From Leptospira kanakyensis (lineage in GTDB: Bacteria > Spirochaetota > Leptospiria > Leptospirales > Leptospiraceae), in NCBI RefSeq assembly GCF_004769235.1, contig NZ_RQFG01000005.1, positions 496,001-560,000 on the forward strand: 64,000 bases of DNA, given 5' to 3'. This document shows, piece by piece, positions 60,258 to 64,000 of this stretch (the stretch's first letter is position 1; every line of letters begins with the position of its first letter). The notes under the pieces are model-generated. The model was not told where the DNA came from and made no database searches. It saw only the letters and a program-made list of their open reading frames with translations. A program made the position numbers and the translations under genes.

Positions 60258-60677
60258 ATGTTAAACAAAGTGCAGGAAATAAAAAAAATGATTCGCATTA
60301 GACCAAAAGACCTTGATCTGAGTGATAAGGCAGAGGGAAATTTGCCCACTCCTTACGAATCATTTTTGGAAACCTGTGCTTTGTTCGCACGAACTAAAAT
60401 CGACTACTGGGGATATCCTGTTCCCTCGCAAGAGCCTTATGATTCCAAACTTCTATCTGCCGAGCTTTTATTGATCAAAGCAGAGATTGCTGAAGAATTC
60501 GGTTTCGATGAAAGTTTTAATCCTGAAGAAGTATCCTCCGGTGGATCCGAAGGTACTAAGGTTAAACGCTCTCGTTTGGGTGCCGAAGAACGCGGGGAAA
60601 TTGCAGAAGGACTGAGAAACAAAGCATATCAAATTCTTTTCGGAAAACTTCCTACTCCTTTTGAAGGAGTGGCTTAA
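60258..60677 (+). CDS. Head-tail connector candidate (Mu gp36-like)
   Basis: 139 aa, helical with acidic centre (EEFGFDESFNPEEVSSGGSEGT in part: FNPEEVSSGGSEG) and a C-terminal helix. Size and place, after the capsid gene and before tail genes, fit gp36-type DUF1320 connectors. No direct motif match. Confidence 0.5.
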   Translation: MLNKVQEIKKMIRIRPKDLDLSDKAEGNLPTPYESFLETCALFARTKIDYWGYPVPSQEPYDSKLLSAELLLIKAEIAEEFGFDESFNPEEVSSGGSEGTKVKRSRLGAEERGEIAEGLRNKAYQILFGKLPTPFEGVA

Positions 60678-60682
60678 GATAT

Positions 60683-61102
60683 ATGAGCATCCGGTCAATG
60701 CTTGAGCGAGGATTCCGAGATACGACGAATGCTGCCGTCACGCTTCTTTCCAAGGAAGTTCTTCCTGGAAAACAAGGATTAAACTCTAAAAAGGAAGTAT
60801 CTTGGAAACCAATCGGTAGTATGGAATGTAATTGGATTTGGACCAATTCCGATGAAGACAAATCTGCCGGTGAACGCCAAACATATTCCGCCATTTGCCA
60901 AATTCTAACAGAAGACCTTGGGGACATTGTGATCACTCAAGATTGCCGCATTCTACGTTCTGCAGTGGCTTTACCAGATAATTTAAAGAATGATAATGAA
61001 CATTGGCTAATTTCTACCATCCATCCAGCCCAAGAGCTTGATGGTTTTTCTGTTAGGCGAGTGGAAGTATATAAGCCAAAAGCAGGAGGAAACTCCGTAT
61101 GA
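60683..61102 (+). CDS. Head closure or neck protein candidate
   Basis: 139 aa, mixed strands (CNWIWTNSDEDKSAGERQTYS), ending in VRRVEVYKPKAGG. In tailed phages a protein of this size between connector and gpG-like proteins is often the head closure protein. Inferred from position. Confidence 0.45.
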   Translation: MSIRSMLERGFRDTTNAAVTLLSKEVLPGKQGLNSKKEVSWKPIGSMECNWIWTNSDEDKSAGERQTYSAICQILTEDLGDIVITQDCRILRSAVALPDNLKNDNEHWLISTIHPAQELDGFSVRRVEVYKPKAGGNSV

Positions 61103-61530
61103 TGTCCGTTACAGATTCATTTGGCCCTATGCTATTGAGAGCCGCTAAAAAAGGTTCGAAGGTTTTAGAAAAGACCCAAGCTAAGAATGCGGCGATTCTT
61201 CAAGCCAACATAATCAAAGGAATTCGATCACAAAAATATAGAACTAACTGGCCAGAGCTAAGTGAAGCGACAAAGGAACGAAAAAAGAAACTACGTCTTT
61301 CCCCATTGATTCTAATCGCTCATGGTGAATATTCAGCAAGTTATGAAACTCGTAAACATGACAGTACCACCTATGAAGTAGGAACCAACGCACCTCAAGC
61401 TCGCAGGTTGGAATTTGGTTTTGAAACAGGAGGAACGAAAGAGCGAGCTCATGTTCGCCCTGCTATGAAAGATTCTATCGAACCTATTCGTGAGAACTAT
61501 GGAGAGGCAATCTCGGAGATCTTCAAATGA
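61099..61530 (+). CDS. Tail completion / virion morphogenesis protein (Mu G-like)
   Basis: 143 aa. Basic helices (ILQANIIKGIRSQKYRTNWP) followed by LIAHGEYSASYETRKHD, RRLEFGFETGGT and HVRPAMKDSIEPI, the pattern of gp10/gpG-type morphogenesis proteins. Overlaps the upstream stop (ATGA) and the next start. Confidence 0.68.
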   Translation: MMSVTDSFGPMLLRAAKKGSKVLEKTQAKNAAILQANIIKGIRSQKYRTNWPELSEATKERKKKLRLSPLILIAHGEYSASYETRKHDSTTYEVGTNAPQARRLEFGFETGGTKERAHVRPAMKDSIEPIRENYGEAISEIFK

Positions 61531-62132
61531 AAGTACATCATATCACTTATATCAAAGCAATGATTGCCAGCTGTGTTACAGTGCCCGAAAACCTGGAGTC
61601 AGAACTTGATCAAACACCGACCCCTATCATTCCAGAAGATAAAGTTTTTGAATATGTTCCCAAACTTGATGAGCTGCAGGAATCAATACCATGTGCCATC
61701 ATAAAATTCAACGGGTCGACAAATCGAAATTGGAAAAATCGAAAACACCGATTAGCAACGATTCATCGAGATGAAGGAAAGTTTTTTAAAAACGCAGTTC
61801 GCAATGTAGAACAAGAGATCAAATACACTATAGACTTCTGGTTCAGTGATCCAGCTTTGGATGTAATTAGTTCTGTAACTGATCGAGGGATACTCGATCA
61901 GTGTTTGCTGTATGTTTCGAGTCATCGCAATGCAAAGACTGCAGAAGGTATTCCTTTTGAAATTAGATCAGGAATGACCAATGTAGTCGATGATCCAGAA
62001 TCGCCAAACGGCTATTACAAACTTCCCTTTGAAATTATTTTTAGGGATGGTCTTTATACAATTGAAGAAGAAGAGACATTAGCAGGAGTCACTCTAGAGA
62101 TTCAAGAACCTGTTCGGATTGAGAGGAAATAA
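61527..62132 (+). CDS. Tail terminator-like protein (Mu gp37-type)
   Basis: 201 aa. IPCAIIKFNGSTNRNWKN and IKYTIDFWFSDPALDVISS with VDDPESPNGYYKLPFEIIFRD fit tail terminator or gp37-like proteins. Assigned mainly from order (after gpG, before sheath). Confidence 0.5.
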   Translation: MKVHHITYIKAMIASCVTVPENLESELDQTPTPIIPEDKVFEYVPKLDELQESIPCAIIKFNGSTNRNWKNRKHRLATIHRDEGKFFKNAVRNVEQEIKYTIDFWFSDPALDVISSVTDRGILDQCLLYVSSHRNAKTAEGIPFEIRSGMTNVVDDPESPNGYYKLPFEIIFRDGLYTIEEEETLAGVTLEIQEPVRIERK

Positions 62133-62548
62133 TGGATCGTTACCAAATTAAAACGACCGTCGATCAAATACGGATACCAGATGGTGCCGTAATCAAAAAA
62201 AGCTTGGTGGATATTGTATCGCAACACGATTGCGAAGAAGTCTTGGAACGGTTCGCAATTGAACTAACACAACTGGCGGGACCAAAGGAAATCCCGATTA
62301 CAGAACTAACAAACGTTCAATTACTTCATATCCACGGAGTATGGGCAGAAACTAGCTCCTCGGCCAATGTAAGAAAGGATGAACCAGCTCCTTTCGAATT
62401 CGAGCTAAACGATTCGGAAGTTTGGGTAAAAACCAGAGAATTGAAGTTAGCAGGATTAGAGAATCTTACTCTTTTACGTGTAAGGTGTCCTGTATCCGAT
62501 ATCAAAATGAAATGTGTATTTTTTGTCGGCGCAAAAGGAGGCGAGTAA
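62132..62548 (+). CDS. Phage tail-region protein
   Basis: 138 aa. Beta-rich end (FELNDSEVWVKTRELKLAG, LLRVRCPVSDIKMKCVFFVG). TAATG overlap with the previous gene. Not recognised; placed between tail terminator and sheath-like gene. Confidence 0.5.
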   Translation: MDRYQIKTTVDQIRIPDGAVIKKSLVDIVSQHDCEEVLERFAIELTQLAGPKEIPITELTNVQLLHIHGVWAETSSSANVRKDEPAPFEFELNDSEVWVKTRELKLAGLENLTLLRVRCPVSDIKMKCVFFVGAKGGE

Positions 62549-62549
62549 A

Positions 62550-64000
62550 ATGGGAATCAGTTCAGTAAATACAACACACCAAAGCGGTGGTCTTAACAAT
62601 TCAGAAGGATTCGAAGATCAGATCCATGCAAAAATTGGTGAAGCAGAAATGGGAGAACCGAACAAGTTCAAACTTATTTTCTCAACTCAAGAAGCAAAAG
62701 ATTATTTTGGACAAGGGCCACTCGTAGATTCTCTCCAACAGCACTTCGAAGAATTCGATGAGGCGGCTGGAGAAGTTCCTGTACCTGTCCTTGCTGGAAG
62801 ACCTGCCAGTGATACCGTGGGAACCGTTGAACCTCCCATCCCTTCTGAAATCAATACAGGGACGGCCACAGCACCGACAACCAGTGGAACTCCAACTGGT
62901 TCTCGGAAAGTTGTTTTACGGATCACAAAGGCGGGAGCTCTCGGAGCAGCTGAAGTTCGTAAGTCTGAAGACGGAGGAGTTAACTTTTCTCCTCCTGTCG
63001 TTTTACCTATCAGCGGAGTGATTGCGCTTGCTGTTGGAGTTTCGGCTACATTTACGAATGCCACAACACCTGCAGATACTTTCAAAGTTGGAGATACTTG
63101 GACATTTATCATCAAAGCACCTTCTGCATCGATGGTAAGTGTTTTAGAATGTTTTCGAGCATTGAAACAATTAGATCAGGCTGACCAACCTTTCTATTTT
63201 GTTCACGTTTTAAAGGGAGTTACACGAGCTGTTGCAGTTTCTATAGGACAGTTACTTACTGAAATGCGTAACGAAAAATTATTCCGATTGTTTGCAGTCG
63301 TTGAGATTGAAGGAAAACAAACGGAACTAGCAGCTGAAACAATTCCGGCATACTTCCAACGAATGCAAGATGAATGGGATTCTTTCAAAAGTGAAAACGT
63401 TTGTGTGGTTGGTGCTGAAGGCCGTTACATTTCAGGGGGAATTGAATCTGCTGGTGGCTGGAATGCAGCTAAAGAAATTTCAGAGGCTAACGAGGTCTAT
63501 CGAAATGCAGCTACCTACCTTTGTGCTCGGATCGCAGCAAGTCGTGTCAATGAAAGTGCGGCTTGGGTGAAGAAGAACAAATCACGGACTTTTATTGGAA
63601 TTCGTTATTGGAACGGAGCATACAACACTTATTTAAAACCATTAGATAAAATTGGTTTAACGATGCTTGTAATGTATCCAGATGAGAGAGGTGTTTTTAT
63701 CGCGAGTGATAATCTTATGGCTCCGTCAGACTCGGACTTTCAGTTCATTCCCGAAATGAGACGTAAGAATAAAATCGAACGTATCATTTACAAAACTTCT
63801 CTTCCATTTCTAAAAATGGACACTGAGACAAACTCCGGTTCTGGCGGATTGGATGCAGTAAAAGCCTACTGTGATAAAGCCGTTTCCGAAGCGATGGAAA
63901 TCGCAGGAAAATCAGAGATTTCTGGACACGAAATTGTTTTAGGAAAGATCAAGAAAGTTGGGAACCAAAAGGTTTTACCAGCAACAATCAAAATGTTCAT
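62550..64000 (+). CDS. Tail sheath-like protein (DUF2586-type), open at window edge
   Basis: At least 483 aa, ATG at 62550 with GGAGG 7 nt upstream; no stop before base 64000. An N-terminal insert (about residues 70-200) is Thr/Pro-rich, with KVVLRITKAGALGAAEVRKS, a beta-sandwich similar to modules seen in other structural proteins. Later parts (FYFVHVLKGVTRAVAVS, RTFIGIRYWNGAY, LVMYPDERGVFIASDN) fit a sheath/DUF2586 protein. Contractile, myovirus-type tail as in Mu. Confidence 0.6.
   Translation, partial: MGISSVNTTHQSGGLNNSEGFEDQIHAKIGEAEMGEPNKFKLIFSTQEAKDYFGQGPLVDSLQQHFEEFDEAAGEVPVPVLAGRPASDTVGTVEPPIPSEINTGTATAPTTSGTPTGSRKVVLRITKAGALGAAEVRKSEDGGVNFSPPVVLPISGVIALAVGVSATFTNATTPADTFKVGDTWTFIIKAPSASMVSVLECFRALKQLDQADQPFYFVHVLKGVTRAVAVSIGQLLTEMRNEKLFRLFAVVEIEGKQTELAAETIPAYFQRMQDEWDSFKSENVCVVGAEGRYISGGIESAGGWNAAKEISEANEVYRNAATYLCARIAASRVNESAAWVKKNKSRTFIGIRYWNGAYNTYLKPLDKIGLTMLVMYPDERGVFIASDNLMAPSDSDFQFIPEMRRKNKIERIIYKTSLPFLKMDTETNSGSGGLDAVKAYCDKAVSEAMEIAGKSEISGHEIVLGKIKKVGNQKVLPATIKMF

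Larger units (their letters stand above)
36418..64000. mobile_element. Mu-like transposable prophage (right end outside the window)
   Basis: Contains a CI-like repressor, DDE transposase, MuB-like ATPase, Gam, terminase, portal-MuF fusion, protease/scaffold, capsid and contractile-tail genes. There is no tyrosine or serine integrase, so movement is by transposition. The left boundary is placed at TGTCCGCGAGC (36418), a TG terminus where sequence turns GC-rich and host gene order breaks; this is provisional because the right end cannot be compared. The arrangement is unlike Mu: repressor in the middle, early and half of the late genes leftwards, capsid and tail rightwards. Confidence 0.85.

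Noticed and set aside
36418..64000. Site-specific (integrase-type) prophage
   Set aside because: No tyrosine or serine recombinase is present in the visible part; a DDE transposase, MuB-like ATPase and Gam indicate transposition.

Overview
The window looks like chromosomal DNA of a Leptospira species, most likely from the saprophytic (L. biflexa-like) side of the genus. It is AT-rich and carries many short lipoproteins, DUF1554 lipoproteins, a split transketolase, large GAF/class III cyclase proteins and sensor kinases with long insertions. The genus call comes from family content, not from a database match. Bases 1-36.4 kb are host DNA. From about 36.4 kb to the right edge is one incomplete Mu-like transposable prophage.

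Host part. 0-1.7 kb: end of a transglutaminase-like gene, the N-terminal transketolase subunit and a small membrane protein. 1.76-2.4 kb: tRNA-Thr and tRNA-Tyr, followed by tandem repeats that reuse the 3' end of the tRNA-Tyr gene. 2.4-3.1 kb: a HEPN/nucleotidyltransferase pair with a palindromic operator candidate. 3.2-8.1 kb: two paralogous Cys lipoproteins, then a penicillin-binding protein 1 with an N-terminal zinc ribbon, translationally coupled to two exported proteins. 8.1-11.4 kb: ChaN-like protein and glutathione peroxidase, divergent from a nucleosidase / radical-SAM pair. 11.4-22.8 kb: a cyclic-nucleotide neighbourhood. A membrane receptor with a degenerate cyclase domain overlaps an apparently intact adenylate cyclase; further on, an operon encodes an M23 peptidase, an ankyrin protein and two cNMP-binding proteins. 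22.8-36.4 kb: SDR, esterase, lipoproteins, AlkC-like protein, a sensor kinase with a substrate-binding sensor, a PadR/quinone-reductase operon with paired operators, DUF1554 lipoproteins, an FMN reductase and two large surface/exported proteins.

Prophage part (36.4-64 kb). A repressor at 53.9 kb faces a leftward early operon. Its promoter is covered by nested palindromes, and it leads through small genes to a DDE transposase (MuA-like), an AAA ATPase (MuB-like) and Gam. The same leftward arm continues into terminase, a portal fused to a MuF-like domain, two methyltransferases, a MazG-like protein and, at the extreme left, a four-gene overlapping cassette: membrane protein, papain/C39-like protease, patatin phospholipase and a small protein. 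A rightward arm from 57 kb carries protease/scaffold, decoration protein, major capsid and tail genes, ending in an open tail-sheath-like gene. The head genes are therefore split over two divergent arms.

A 22-bp element (AAAAG, TT or AA, then a GGACA tandem 9 bp apart) lies, always in the same orientation, just before each of four prophage transcription units: the protease/patatin cassette, the methyltransferase, the terminase operon and the capsid operon. It is the best candidate for a previously undescribed late-gene control site. It also suggests that the protease/phospholipase cassette is switched on with virion genes, which fits a lysis role better than stand-alone defence. The right end of the prophage lies outside the window.
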